From Eurosta solidaginis (Eukaryota; Arthropoda; Insecta; Diptera; Tephritidae): a stretch of 64,000 nt of DNA. A program made the translations under genes and the position numbers. Shown here in pieces: positions 35,129-46,995 of the stretch (positions within the stretch are counted from its first letter, which is position 1; each line of letters opens with the position of its first letter). The stretch spans positions 27,835,426 to 27,899,425 of the forward strand of contig NC_090321.1 in NCBI RefSeq assembly GCF_040869045.1, written 5' to 3'. The notes below the pieces were generated by a model. The model searched no databases, was not told the origin of the DNA, and worked only from the letters and a program-made list of their open reading frames with translations.

Positions 35129-35206
35129 GGAGCACGACGCAAATTGGAAGAGAAGCTCGGCCTTAGATCTCTTCGGAGGTTATCGCGCCTTACATTTATT
35201 TTTTTT
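35129..35206 (+). mobile_element. 5'-truncated SINE S fragment with target duplication
   Basis: Matches the last ~78 bp of the full SINE (GGAGCACGACGCAAATTGGA through TTATCGCGCCTTACATTTAT plus T run). AATGTGCA occurs near both ends (35116-35123, 35207-35214). Confidence 0.75.
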
Positions 35207-36290
35207 AATGTGCATTATTCAGAAAGTTCCATTTCATATCAATTTCGTATTCAGAAGGCTAAAATTGATATTCAGAAAGTTACTAATTATATTCAGAAAG
35301 ATACTAATTGTATTTGGAATTTTATTTCATATTCAGAAAATTACAAGTCATATTTGCAATTGCATTTTGTTTTCAGAGTCTTTATACAATATTCAGAAAA
35401 CCCATTTTATATTCAGAACGTTAGTTCCAATTGATATTCTGAAAGTTACACTTCATATTCACAATTTCTAATACCTATTCAGAAAAAGACAATTTATATA
35501 CAGAATTCCATTTTATATTCAGAAAACGTCAATTCCTATTCAGAAATTAACATCTTATATTCAGAAAAAAACTTATATTCAGAATTTTTGTATTATATTT
35601 AGAAAATCCCAACTAGTATTCAGAAAAAGACAAATCATATTCGGTATTCCATTTCATATTCAGAAAACTCCAACAGATATTCGGAAAATTGCAATTCATA
35701 TTGAGAATATTAAAAGTCATGATATCATGTGATATTCAGAATTTTCATTTCGTATTCAGAAAATCCATTTCTAAAATCTATTTGTAAAACTCTCATAATT
35801 GGTATTCAGAATGTTACACTTCATATCATATTCAGAAAATTAAAATTCATATTCAGAAAACTAAAATTCATATTCATTTCATACTAATAGTGTTATAATT
35901 GATATTCAGAAAGTTACAAATTGTTTTCGTAATTCCATTTTATATTCAGAATATAACAATTGATTTTCAGAAAACACCATTTCATATTTAAAAGCTTTTA
36001 ATTGATGTTTTGTTACAAATCGTACTTCAAGTACAATTTCAGATGCAGAAACTTACAATCAATATTCAGAATTTCCATTTTATATTCAGAAAATCACAAT
36101 TCTAGTAAAAAAAATGTAATACATATTCAGAAAGTTACAGATCATATTCGGAATATCATTTCATATTCAGAAATTTACAATCGATATTCAGAGTTTCCAT
36201 TTTATATTCAGAAAATTACAATGCATATTCAGAAAATCACAATTTATATTCAGAAAATTAAAATTAATATTCAGAAAATATATTGTTGTA

Positions 36291-36905
36291 TTTTCCCAGA
36301 GGCCCGAGTTGAATAATAACACAAGTCCCAGAACTTAATTTTTCACATCACATAAATATTCAACCAATTAATTGTTCAGCAAACAATCACCTCCACTTTG
36401 TAACCAATTATAAGCTAAATACCAAAAATTTAACAATAATTAAGCCTTTTACAGCCTCGCCTTAAAAACAGAAAAACAAATGTTTTGGTTATTCCAAAGA
36501 AGCGAAAACGAGTTAGATGCATCAAATGAATACAAATGTGATAAATTGAAATATAAACAAATAAATAATTTGTTAGCTGCAGTTTTTAGGCCACGAATGG
36601 CATCAACTTGCAAATATAAAAATGAAAAAAAAAAAAAACTTTAATTAAATTACAAGCAACAAATTGTTAAAAAAAAAGTTAAAAGCATGCCAATTGCAAT
36701 TAAAGATCAAACTAACTTAATTTACAATAATGCAATTGAATGCAGCTATTACCAATACAATAAGCGACGTTTAGGCGCGCTGCAGCCGCCAGGTAGTCAA
36801 CGCTAAACGCTGTCGTTTTAGCTGTTATCAGCATTCGCTGAGTGGGTTAGCTATTGGTGTTCATTTCGATACGAGCGTCTTACTTTACAAAATGCATGCT
36901 AATAT
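36291..36905. other. no gene seen
   Basis: AT-rich unassigned sequence. Confidence 0.5.
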
Positions 36906-37890
36906 TTTTTATACCTTTCATGAACATGAAATGGTATATTAACTTTGGTCCGATGTTTGTAACGTTGAGAAATATAGAAGATAGACTCACCATTAAGTAT
37001 CCCGCATTGATCAGGGCGACGAACTGAGTTGATAAAGCCATGCCCGTCTGTTCGTCCGTCTGTCCGCCCGTCTGTCCGTCCGTCTGTATGTTTGAACGCA
37101 AACTAGTCCCTCAAATTTTGAGATATCTCAATGAAATTTGGCACTAGGAAGTATTTTTGTATTATATTAGACATTTGTCGGATCCGGTAGGATCGGACCA
37201 CTATAACATATATCTCCCATACAGCCGATCGTTCAGATAAGAAGATTTTGGTCATTCCTGCCGAAATTTAGAAAGTATAAACGTGAAACTCGGTGATATA
37301 TATTCTAACATATCATAGACGATATCCTGAAAAAATCACTTTCATCGGATCTATATATAGTATATATCCCATACAACCGATCGTTCAGATAGAAAGATTT
37401 TTGGCCATTTCTCCCTTAATTTAGAAAATATAAACGTGAAACTCAGTGATATATATTTTAATATACCATATAAGATTTTCTGAAAAAATCACTTTGATCG
37501 GAGCTATATATAGTATATATCCCATACAACCGATCGTTCAGATAGAATGATTTTTATCAATTTCTCCCTTAATTTCCAATATAAAATCGTTAAACTTGGT
37601 GATATTTATTCTAATATATCACAGAAGATTGCCTGAAAAATCACTTTGATCGGAGCTATATGTATATAGTATATACCTATCCCATACAACCGATCGTTCA
37701 GATAAGGGGGTTTTATTTTATATTTATCTTAAAAATCTTTTAGGTATGTACATCTCTTCACTATATATTTCTTATCTTATACATCAGAAAATTTAGAGAT
37801 TACGATCGGGATAAGGTTATTGTTCAGCCGCATTCATGAAAGGTATGAAGTCTTCGGCACAGCCGAAGGCAGTCCCGTCCTTACTTGTTT
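36906..37890 (+). mobile_element. DINE-like subfamily B, copy 2
   Basis: Same termini as copy 1 (TTTTTATACCTTTCATGAAC ... GTCCTTACTTGTTT), a GTCY tract near 37045-37085, and four tandem ~153-bp units with CCATACAACCGATCGTTCAG-type starts. One unit fewer than copy 1. Confidence 0.75.
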
Positions 37891-38423
37891 TTTTTTTTTT
37901 TTTTAATTGCTTGTGCTAAGTCTTAAGCGCAGAACCAGAAAAAAAAAATAAAATAAAAAACAACAATTACCAAACTTTAAAAGTTCAATTGCAAGCAAGT
38001 ATCTACCTCATAGCCAACATCAATCGATTTCATTCAATTCGACTAAGTTGTATGCCATTATTTGTCTGTTGTTTGTTTTTTTTTTTTTGGAGATTTTATT
38101 GGGAACGTTTTTTATAAATTTTTCTGCATTGATGTTACCACGCTGATGACCTCTTTGCTCGTGTGCCATTTTTTTGCTTGCTCTCTATGCCAATTGGTGT
38201 CTGCAATGTATAAAGCTAGATAATATGTAGAATACAGTGCCACAAAAACAGTTCAGTGCAACATCAAAGTTTTACTACTAAAGCTTTAGTAGTGCATAAC
38301 ATTTTAGAATACCAGAAGCGAATCTTTAAACAATACATTCTCTTTTTAGCAGAGGCCTATTTTCTGTCTTTTGAAGTGGCATCATAAATGTGTTAAATTT
38401 TATATCGTACTTGCAGATAGATC
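37891..38423. other. no gene seen
   Basis: Unassigned, with poly-T and poly-A runs. Confidence 0.5.
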
Positions 38424-38780
38424 TAGGTTAGGTTAGGTTAAGAGGGCGTGCGTGGGAATTTCCCACACCTCCGCTCGTGAGAAGAAAGATAGTTACTTTC
38501 CTATTCAAACATGGCTATAAAGACCTTGAGACCTCGCAATTATCGTGGTTGTTCCACTGCAAGTTCATTGCTCTTATCCCGAAATCTTCGATTTTCTTCT
38601 GGAGATAACCCAGAGGTGGTCTTACGTAGCTGTACGCCTCGCTTATATCCTTTTTGAAACTTTTTCTGGCCATATCATCTGCTAATTCATTTCCTTCAAT
38701 ATCGCCGTGCCCTGACATTTGTATGCTTTATGGATGCCAGGCAATTACTCCAAAATAGTTTAAACACAAATGTCATTTTG
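38424..38780 (-). pseudogene. LINE RNase H fragment with (AACCT)n-type tail
   Basis: The minus-strand frame (38718-38515) reads MSGHGDIEGNELADDMARKS, then SYVRPPLGYLQKKIEDF. GH..IEGNE.AD..AR is the RNase H active-site segment of R1/I-type LINEs (usually WVPGH.GIEGNE.AD). Downstream on the same strand the sequence ends in AACCTAACCTAACCTA (38440-38424), which I read as the element's 3' tail. Truncated 5' copy. Confidence 0.65.
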
Positions 38781-38998
38781 TGCGTTTGTTCGCTATAAAC
38801 CAAACATTCCAGCAAGCATGCAGCCAGAGCATCCTAACATATAAAATACATTGATATGTACAATATTGAGTGTAATGGATCCTAGCATGTAATTAAAAAA
38901 AAAAAGTTCCTCTATCTCTTGCTACTCTTCAAGGTCGAAACACACCTAGTGCAATCAATTATTCACAAATATTAACTAAGAGAGTTTAAAATAGTGTT
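38781..38998. other. no gene seen
   Basis: Unassigned AT-rich sequence. Confidence 0.5.
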
Positions 38999-39135
38999 TG
39001 GCGCGCCATATATGGGAATTGGAATGGGAATATGAATGGGAGGGGGAGTTGGAGTTGGAGAAGAAGTTGATGCGGGAGTGGAGTGGGAGTGCGAGTGTAA
39101 TCGGGAGTGAAGTGGGTGTGGTAGGGGAAAGGGGT
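38999..39135. repeat. GGGAGT-type purine-rich low-complexity tract
   Basis: Imperfect hexamer-like repeats of GGGAGT/GGAGTT. The complementary frame translates to Ser/Pro/Thr-rich sequence and is not a gene. Confidence 0.7.
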
Positions 39136-40399
39136 TCGCGAGTGGGGAGGAAATAAAGTGAATAAGGTTTAGAGAAAAATGGATGATAAAGTCGAAGATG
39201 AAGGGCGAAGACTCTAAGTGAGAATTCTTTTTTATAAATAGTTAAACCAGTTTTTTGGCAGAGCAAAGTTTACGGATTTAGCTGACAATAAATTAAAAAA
39301 TTGTGTCAATTTGTCTGTGAGTCACTGTTAAATGAACAGTATTCATATATCGAGTGCCTTTTGCTGCAATAGTTTTTAACAGTACTTTTTTTCCAGCTCA
39401 ATATTTGTTATTTTTATTTAGTTAGTATTTTTTTGCTTTGCAATCAATCGTTATTGTTACGAGTATTTTATTTATTGCAGACATTTTTTATTTTTGTACC
39501 AAAATCGAAACACTAGTGGAGCGTATATTTCCTATCATTATTTAGCGCTAACATTCATTGCTAAATGTCAATTTGGCTATTATACAAACGGCAAAAACTA
39601 GCGGCGTCCTTAACTCACAACAGCAGCTGCCTCTTTACCACAAGGCACACCTCCCCCTTGCTTTGAAATTGCCGTGTGCAATATGCACTCATGCAACAGT
39701 TGCAATTGATCTGCTGTTAAAAAGCCGCATTGTTGTTGCGTTTAGCTTTTGTTGTTGGAATAATAATACACACACACACACATACATTAATAAATCATAG
39801 CCTTTTTTTTTTTTGACAAACAATTTCAGTTGCAATTTTTCAAAATTTTTTACTTCGACTACAATAAATGTATTGATGGCATATTTTATTGTTGTACGCC
39901 GTGCATTTGTTAGTTTTCATGAAAAATTAAAATTTGCAATTCAATGCAGTTAAAAAATCAAATTTTCGCTTAACGATCTTTCGCGCCAACTTCAGCGGGA
40001 GGCAGCCAAAAAATTGTTGGAGTTAGTTATTTATTTTTGTTTAACATTTTTTGTTGCATGCTGTTACTCTATCTATTTTTCAAATATGTCTCATTTGGTT
40101 GCTAAATTTTCTAATTCACCGCCAGCGCATTTAATTCACCATCAAAGAGTGTAGGAAGTCTTTAGCTTGTCTGGGATCGTCTGTTAATGTTTCTTTTTGG
40201 CTCATTCGCTTCGTGATGTGTCTTTTTGCTGGTTGCCTTTGTTTTGTTTGCTGCAGAAATAATTTTCTGATTGGTATTCAGCGTACAATTGTTGTGTTAT
40301 TGTGACATTAATTTAAGCAGTTACATACACTGTAAAAAATATCATGTTGACACAAATACTTTTTATGTATTAAGAAAATCTGGGGATGGCTGGTGTATC
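39136..40399. other. no gene seen; may include the LINE 5' UTR at its end
   Basis: AT-rich, with a short CA repeat at 39769-39783. Confidence 0.45.
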
Positions 40400-40638
40400 T
40401 TAAGTGATAGCGGACGCCAAGGAAGTTCACGTCTCTCTTCACCTGTTTCCTCCAGTCCAATGGATATCTACTCTCTCTTTAATATTAAATACGGGTGCCG
40501 AAGTTTATGGTCTTCATCTGCATCTGATAAATCTCATCATTTAACTTTCTATATAACCCGCTGTGCTATTTTTCAATTAATCAACTTACTCTCACTATTT
40601 TATTAATTTCTTTTTTCTGTCTCTTAATTTTTATTAAA

Positions 40639-41460
40639 ATGTCTTGCCTATATGCGAACTGCTTGATAAAAAGTGTTTCCCATCCCTTCGTGTCATGCTG
40701 GCTCGCCCATATGAAATGTGCCGGTTTATCAGCAAGAGTGGTTGACGCTCTCAACGGTAGTGATAAGGGAGTTCGTTGGGCCTGTTTGAAATGTAGACCA
40801 ACTGAGATTGATCTTTTCAAAGTTTTCAAACAGGCTCGTGATGGGTTCTCTGAAATAGGCAGGGAAATTGACGCACTGTCCAAGAAATTCATCCAGTATG
40901 AAAACTTATTTAAGTCTTTCAAATATCCGGACGACTTAACTAACGTAAACCAACATAGAAATTGTAATGCCTCCTCTAGTGCTCCGACACTCAATGTCGT
41001 TGCTGAAGTTCCTCCACCCGTAGTTACAGCACCCTCAACTATCGAATTAATAAATCTGGCGTCTCCAACAAAACCTAAAAAATATTCTGCAAAAGATAAT
41101 CAAGATCCACAAAACCCTTCTATGGAATCCGAACCGCCGTCTAACAATCTCGTTGTTGTCCCTATTAAAAAATCTGTTTTTGTGTCAAGATTTGATAAAG
41201 ACACGACAGAGGAGGACCTAAAGTCGTACATCATCGCTAAGCTTAAATTTGAAAACGTGAGAGTTAAAAAATTCAATTTTAACTATCCTAGGGATATTTC
41301 GTCTTTTAGGATTGATGTATCCGCACAACATTTTAATGCTATATTAAATAATTCTTTTTGGCCGCCCGGTGCTTTTGTGCGGGAATTCGAGCGTAGGCGT
41401 AATACTAATATTTCAAATCTTGCTACACTTCCACATAACAATATTGCATCAAAAAACTGA
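40639..41460 (+). CDS. LINE ORF1 protein (PHD-like finger plus RRM-like domain)
   Basis: An intact 273-codon frame from an ATG. Residues ~3-53 have a cysteine/histidine pattern (C..C ... CWLAHMKCAG ... GVRWACLKCR) resembling the PHD-type finger found in ORF1 of CR1-like LINEs. Residues ~60-95 look helical and could form a coiled coil. A Pro/Ser/Thr-rich linker follows. Residues ~178-258 begin SVFVSRFDKDTTEEDLKSYI and fit an RRM-like fold. ORF1 proteins of this class bind the element's RNA in the ribonucleoprotein. The stop overlaps the start of the ORF2 frame. The domain calls are by pattern only. Confidence 0.75.
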   Translation: MSCLYANCLIKSVSHPFVSCWLAHMKCAGLSARVVDALNGSDKGVRWACLKCRPTEIDLFKVFKQARDGFSEIGREIDALSKKFIQYENLFKSFKYPDDLTNVNQHRNCNASSSAPTLNVVAEVPPPVVTAPSTIELINLASPTKPKKYSAKDNQDPQNPSMESEPPSNNLVVVPIKKSVFVSRFDKDTTEEDLKSYIIAKLKFENVRVKKFNFNYPRDISSFRIDVSAQHFNAILNNSFWPPGAFVREFERRRNTNISNLATLPHNNIASKN

Positions 41461-44288
41461 ATGTTAAATCGGTCCTAAATTTGTTTTATCAAAATGTTAG
41501 AGGTTTAAACACTAAACTAACTGAATTGTATTTGAAATCGTTTAACTGCAATTACAACATTATCGCTTTAACTGAAACTTGGCTCAAACCTCATGTATTT
41601 AACTCAGAGATTCTTTGCCATGATTACCAAATATACAGAAATGACCGCTTGAACAGAATCGGAGGTGGAGTTTTGCTTGCGGTACATTCTTCTGTACCTT
41701 CAGCTGAGGTTAATTTACCCATTATTGATTCTACAGAATTCAAATGCATTAGAATCAATCTCGGAATGGGTTGTGTCTATATCGCGGTCTGCTATATCCC
41801 ACCATTTTCTGATCCTTCGGTGTATATGGATCATATTTACCTGCTCAAAATTGTTAATTCATTGATGAGGCCCATTGATTCGATGATAGTCCTGGGTGAC
41901 TTTAATCTCCCGGATGTATTATGGACCATATCTGATCAGAATATTGTACCTATTTCTTTTAACCTGTCCAACAACGAATTTTTAGCCGAAATAACTGAAC
42001 TTTGCCTTAAACAGATAAATATAATTCCTAACATGTTCGGGAGGACCCTTGATTTGGTATTTGTCGATGATACATCAAAATGTACTCTAAGCCGGGTTGA
42101 ACCTCTTACTGTACCTGAAGACCCTTACCATCCTTCCCTGGAAATAGCATACGAATTCGAAAGAAATTCTCCGAGTAGCATTGCTACTAAATACGGCTCT
42201 AGTTTCAGATTTCAATTCGCGAAGGCTAATTTTAGTAAGCTTAATCAAACTTTATCTACAGTGGCTTGGCCCAAATATGGTGTAGATATGGACAAAAATG
42301 TTTCTGACTTTTATACCACCATTAACGATATTTTGGAAAAACACGTACTTAAGCGAAAACGTGCGTCTACCGAATCAGTCCAAATATGATTCACAAAAGA
42401 GCTGAAGTCCTTAAAAAATAGAAAATCTCGCTTCTTCAAATTATACAAAAGGTCGGGCTCTCACTCCGATTACTTGCATTACTCTATTTTGCGTCATAAA
42501 CATTTTGAATTAAACAAAAAGTGCTATAATAAAGGAAAATAACTTGCAATCCGAAAGCTTTCCATAATTTCGTGAACTCTAGACGTAGGGTTTAAGGGTT
42601 TCCCTCTGCTTTAAAATACCAGGGTGATTTGTCTAGCGACGATCAAGATATTGCTAACTTCTTTGCACAATTTTTCAAGTCCAACTATTCCAATGAATTT
42701 AATACTTTTTCAAATGAATATCCATTTCAGCTTAACTCGCTTAACACCATTAATATTCCAGAAATATATCCGGATGAAATTTTTTCATATTTAACGTCTT
42801 TGAAAGAATCTTACAAGTACGGTCCTGATTTAATTCCCACTTGTTTTCTTAAAAAATGCGCTGAACACATTTATTAGCCTCTAACTGATTTATTCAATAT
42901 ATCCCTAAAAATTGGAGTCTTTCCTTCTGCTTGGAAGGAATCTTTTCTCATACCCCTTCCCAAAAGTGGTAGTAGGTCGTGTGTAGAGAACTATCGAGGA
43001 ATAGCAAAGTTTTCGGCCATCCCAAAGTTGTTTGAAGCTATCGTTACCAATCAGCTAACATCTTCCATTTCTACTTTGATTGCAGAACCGCAACACGGAT
43101 TCTGTAAAGGCAAATCTACCATTACTAATCTACTTGAATTCATAACTCATGTTTCTAAGGGATTTAGAGGAAATCTTCACACAGGTGTTATTTATACTGA
43201 TTTCAGTAAAGCATTTGACAAAGTATCCCACTCCTTACTTATCTACAAGCTGGATCGGCTTGGCTTTCAACCTGGTCTCACCCATTTTATCTCGTCGTAT
43301 CTCTGCGGTCGAACGCAAAAAGTTATTTTTAAAAATACTTTTTCAAATGTCATCGATGTTCCCTCTGGCGTCCCACAAGGCAGCCACCTTGGTCCAATTC
43401 TGTTCTTGCTATTTATTAATGATATCTGTACCACTATAAAATATTCCAAAATCTTAATGTATGCTGATGATGTAAAACTTTTTAGGTCTTATGCGTCTAT
43501 CGAAGAACGTCCCTTGCTTCAAGCGGATTTAAGCTGCCTAGTTACTTGGTGCAACGTAAATTCAATGCCGCTGAACCTCAATAAATGCAAATTCATGTGC
43601 CTATCACGAAGATCTTTGCCAGCAGCCTCTTACGTAATTAATAATTTTTGTCTTCTATCAGTAAACTATTTTGAGGACTTGGGAGTCACGATAGATGCTA
43701 AACTTAGTTTCAACCTCCATATTAATGCTACTGTCAATAAGGCTAGAGGTGTTCTTTCATACGTGAAACGGTGGTCCAAAGAATTTAGTGACCCTTATGT
43801 AACTAAAGCCCTTTTCATCACCTTAGTTAGACCGATACTAGAATACGGATCAATAGTCTGGAATCCACAATATCGAGTTCATGCAGATAGACTTGAAATC
43901 AATACAAAAGCAATTTCTACTTTTCTCTTTAAGGAATTTTCAGTGGGACTCTACGTATAATCTTCCACCTTATACTAGTCGGTTAAAGCTTATCAATCTT
44001 CCAACTCTTGCAAGTCGTAGAGAAATGCTAGGCGTTATATTTATGGCTAAACTCCTGAATGGACTGATTTCTAGTCCAATTCTTTTGAACGAAGTAAATT
44101 TCAACGTCCCATCACGGGTGTCAAGACATTACAAACCTCTTCTTTTGAGGCAGTGTAGAACTAATTTCGAATTAAATGAATCTTTTCGGTGTTTGTGTCA
44201 TGATTTTAACACTCATTCTAATTCATTTGATATAACGGATTCACTTTTTACCATAAAGAAAACTGTCTTATCCTATCTTAACTCTTAA
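41442..44288 (+). pseudogene. LINE ORF2: apurinic-type endonuclease and reverse transcriptase, broken
   Basis: The endonuclease part reads FYQNVRGLNTKL, IIALTETWL, RIGGGVLLAVHSSVP, VCYIPP and VLGDFNLPD, the motif series of LINE EEP nucleases. The frame stops at 42389. Short frames follow, then the reverse transcriptase from about 42629: ENYRGIAKFSAIPKLFE, DFSKAFDKVSH (motif A), GVPQGSHLGPILFLLFIND (motif B) and LMYADDVKLF (YADD). A stop lies near 42875 and a frameshift near 43910, after which RLKLINLPTLASRREMLGV and SYLNS close the protein. The enzyme would nick target DNA and prime cDNA synthesis; this copy cannot. Confidence 0.85.
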
Positions 44289-44394
44289 CAAAAAAAAAAC
44301 AAAAAATCAAATCAATTAAAAATGTTCACTTATTTAACAATGTAGTATATATATGTATAATTTCTATGTAATTTCTAACTGTTATGTATAGTAC

Positions 44395-44831
44395 TCAGCT
44401 GATGATTTTTATTCTGTAGCTGAGCAGTTTTAGATCTCGACGCTTAACAAACCTCTGCCTATCAAAAACTCGGCAATAACAAATGCGTGCGTCATGCGGA
44501 TGCGCCCCTCGCGCCGGTCGGGCGGGCTTTGGTGGGTTTAATCCGTTGGGTATTATTATTATTACATTCCGTGGGTACGGCAGGAAGGACCTCGAATAAT
44601 ACAAGTGCGATTCGTGACAAGTAAGGCAAAAGTATTCCGATCCTTTTTTTGTTGGCAGCGATTGCCTCGCCCTGTCCTCCTTCACTACCTCTTTGTCCAG
44701 ACCACATAAGGCAGAGTTTACGGCTTCCTTGTCAAGGTCACTAATATCTTTTTCAGGGTACGCAAAAATACACTCCATTTGTACTCTATTTTCAAATCCA
44801 TGATACAAAACAGATAATGAATAATTTTAAC
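44395..44831 (-). CDS. unrecognised open frame, ~145 codons
   Basis: Open on the minus strand from a stop just above 44831. No ATG near the beginning; the first methionine is at about codon 20 (…NRVQMEC). It contains DISDLDKEAVNSALCGLDKE, a C..C pair (FCLTCHESH) and an Arg/Pro-rich stretch (PPKPARPARGAHPHD). Composition is GC-richer and more protein-like than the flanks. It sits directly behind the LINE 3' end. It could be an exon, part of a transposon gene, or chance. I do not assign a function. Confidence 0.3.
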
Positions 44832-45039
44832 ATATTGTTTGGTTTGTTTTTTACATTGTTTGAAATAGTCAAAAGCTTGAACAATACATTTAAATGAGCG
44901 AAAAAAGCAATGATTTATAGGGAATAATACAATTGTACAATGCGGAAACGTTTCGAGGGGGTTTTACACATTCGTTGTGTTGGAGGTCAGCGCAAATATT
45001 TTGGCTAAGATTGGACAAAGAGAAAGAAGCATTTCTGGC
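44832..45039. other. no gene seen
   Basis: Unassigned short interval. Confidence 0.5.
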
Positions 45040-45660
45040 TTTTATTTCTGAAACCATTTCAATAATTTTTCGTGTGAATATTTCACAGCTATTTGGAAAA
45101 GATTTTCGGCATTACATGAATGTCTTCGGTATTCGTTAACGACGAACGTTGGAGACGTGTTTTCAGAATCATTGCAAACTGTTAAAGATTAGTTTGAGAT
45201 ATTTTTGAAAGACTTCGGTATCATTCTATGATTAATTCGACATCCTTTTGTAATGATGTAGGCACTGCCTCGAGATCAAATATAGGCATTATTGTCTCAA
45301 GAGCTGTACGGAATTTATTCGCGATAATTTCGAAACAGCTTTCCGGCATCATGTCGGAATAATTTTTAGGCAATTTCTTCTAATTTTATGATTTACTAAG
45401 GGCTTCATTGGCTTGTTATCGCTTACAGCCGATATTGACGATTTATCGGTTTGTAATCGGCTTTTCAGAGAAGTACTATCGGCGAGTTTTTGGCGTGTTT
45501 TGGTTTGTTATCGACAAGTTATTGGCTATTTTTATTCGTTGTTATCGATTTGTTATCGGTGTACCATCAAGTGTTATCCGTTTGTAAAACGCGTGTTTTC
45601 GATATATTAGCAACAATTCTCAGTTTGTTATCAGTTTGGACGCGATGAGAAAAATCTTAG
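45040..45660. repeat. TTATCG-type degenerate repeat, left part
   Basis: First a CGGAAT/CGGCAT-rich section (45060-45370), then TTATCGGTTTG-like words (45405-45650), as at 22050-22930. The texture resumes at 46845 after an intervening LINE. Confidence 0.55.
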
Positions 45661-45689
45661 TGGATTAAGGGCGATTGTAGCATGTGACC

Positions 45690-46740
45690 CAGGTGTAGTA
45701 TTTGTGAGTCAAATTGGCCTCTAAGCTACTATGGGCATGCAACCCCAAGATCCTTAGATGGACTTACGCGATGGTAGGAAGACCCATCATAGTGTATTGA
45801 GCAGTCGAGTATCTATCAAGGGTGGCACTGGAGACTATACACAAATCTCGCACCAAGCTTCGACGCTTGGCGTGTGTCTGCATTACGGAAGCCACGCGGC
45901 TGCAATATAGGTACTGCTAGATTCAACGCCCCTACAAATAGTAATTGAGTAGAAAGCGTGGTGCATTTTATTCAACATAGTTAAAGAGGCAATGTGTCGC
46001 AGGCGTGAAATATAGAGAGACTGAAAGAGCAGATTCCACAAGAGAAAAACAAATGGGGATCAAAGGTACATACGTGGAACACTTCAAGGATAGAAGACCT
46101 CCACCAGGACCTTACGATATACAGATGGCTCAAAGACGCCAGAGGGCATCGGAGCGGTGATTTTAGTCACCAAAACCGAAATCTCCATACCACTCGGAGA
46201 ATATCCGAGAATTTGACAAACAGAGGTAATCGCCTTAAACGGTATGCAGCGATAAATATGCAACGAGGATACACCACTGACAGTACGGTTATACTAAGCG
46301 ACGTTAGGTCGCGCTCAAGACAATAAACATCAGTTTATATTAGATCATTAACAGTCCTTGAGCATGTTAAATCGTTTATTGGCTAAAACCACAAATTGTT
46401 TGGATTTATTATCGAGCCATAGAGGGGTGGATGGAAACGAGTTATTGGAAGGGTTGGCCAGAAAGCCAGCGGCCGTAAAGCCAATAGGGTAAGATTTAAT
46501 CATGGCGACAGGGTCACACATTATAAGGAAATAGCTGAGGAGCTGCCTCATAGAGCAGCACTGGCGCGAAACTCCAGGACTGCGGCGCTAAAACGAGGAT
46601 ACAACACAAAGCGCTATAAACCCTGATTAATCTCCCAACAGAACACATCTGTATGCAGTCGCTAGAAGAAGATTGAGGATTGCTTAAATTAGAAATAATG
46701 CACATACACTCTTTTAAGCCGGCATCATTCTGGATCTCTT
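45690..46740 (+). pseudogene. LINE reverse transcriptase C-terminus plus RNase H, decayed
   Basis: PKILRWTYAMVGRPIIVY and, further on, TKLRRLACVCITEA match the post-YADD block (P...RW.Y..V.RPI..Y ... L.RLACVCITGA) of R1/I-type LINEs. Later YTDGSKTPEGIGAVIL is the first RNase H catalytic block, and SHRGVDGNELLEGLARKPAA the last (usually GH.GV.GNE.AD.LAR). Stops and at least one frameshift occur. It splits a TTATCG-type repeat, so it inserted later than that repeat. Confidence 0.7.
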
Positions 46741-46844
46741 AAGGGAACGCGATTGTTATGAGATGCTGTGAAGAGAATGAGGGCACAACAGATCTTTAGG
46801 TCGTTGTTTATAGCCTCACAAAATCCTATCTATCTACATATCAA

Positions 46845-46995
46845 TTTGTTATCCAAGTATTAAACGTTTGTTATCCGCGTGCTATAGATTTTTTATCGGC
46901 GAGTTATTAGTTTCTTATCGATTTGTTTCCAGTTTGTTCTCGGCGTGTTATCAAAGTTGATATCGAAATATTATCTGTTTTTAGCGCACTATTAA
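46845..46995. repeat. TTATCG-type degenerate repeat, right part
   Basis: TTTGTTATCCGCGTGCTATA, TTTTATCGGCGAGTTATT and similar words; continuation of 45040-45660. Confidence 0.55.

Larger units (their letters stand above)
34681..36290. repeat. degenerate ~21-bp minisatellite (TATTCAGAAAATTACAA)
   Basis: Dozens of near-copies of ATATTCAGAAAATTACAATT run from 34681 to 34882 and from 35208 to 36290; the middle is replaced by a MITE and a SINE fragment. Spacing varies around 16-32 bp. Frames at 35144-35471 and 36002-36316 (…HIQKIT…IQKI…) are translations of the repeat. Confidence 0.85.
40400..44395 (+). mobile_element. CR1/Jockey-group LINE, nearly full length
   Basis: Two reading regions in the order expected for a non-LTR retrotransposon: ORF1 (40639-41460) and ORF2 (endonuclease then reverse transcriptase, 41442-44288). 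No RNase H domain is seen after the reverse transcriptase. An A-rich stretch follows at 44288. The ends are not defined, because I could not find a target duplication. ORF1 is intact while ORF2 has frameshifts and stops, so the copy is probably inactive but young relative to the other LINE fragments here. Confidence 0.8.

Noticed and set aside
35144..36316. Frames of 87-104 codons with HIQKI/YSEN repeats
   Set aside because: Translations of the TATTCAGAAA minisatellite; no independent evidence of coding.
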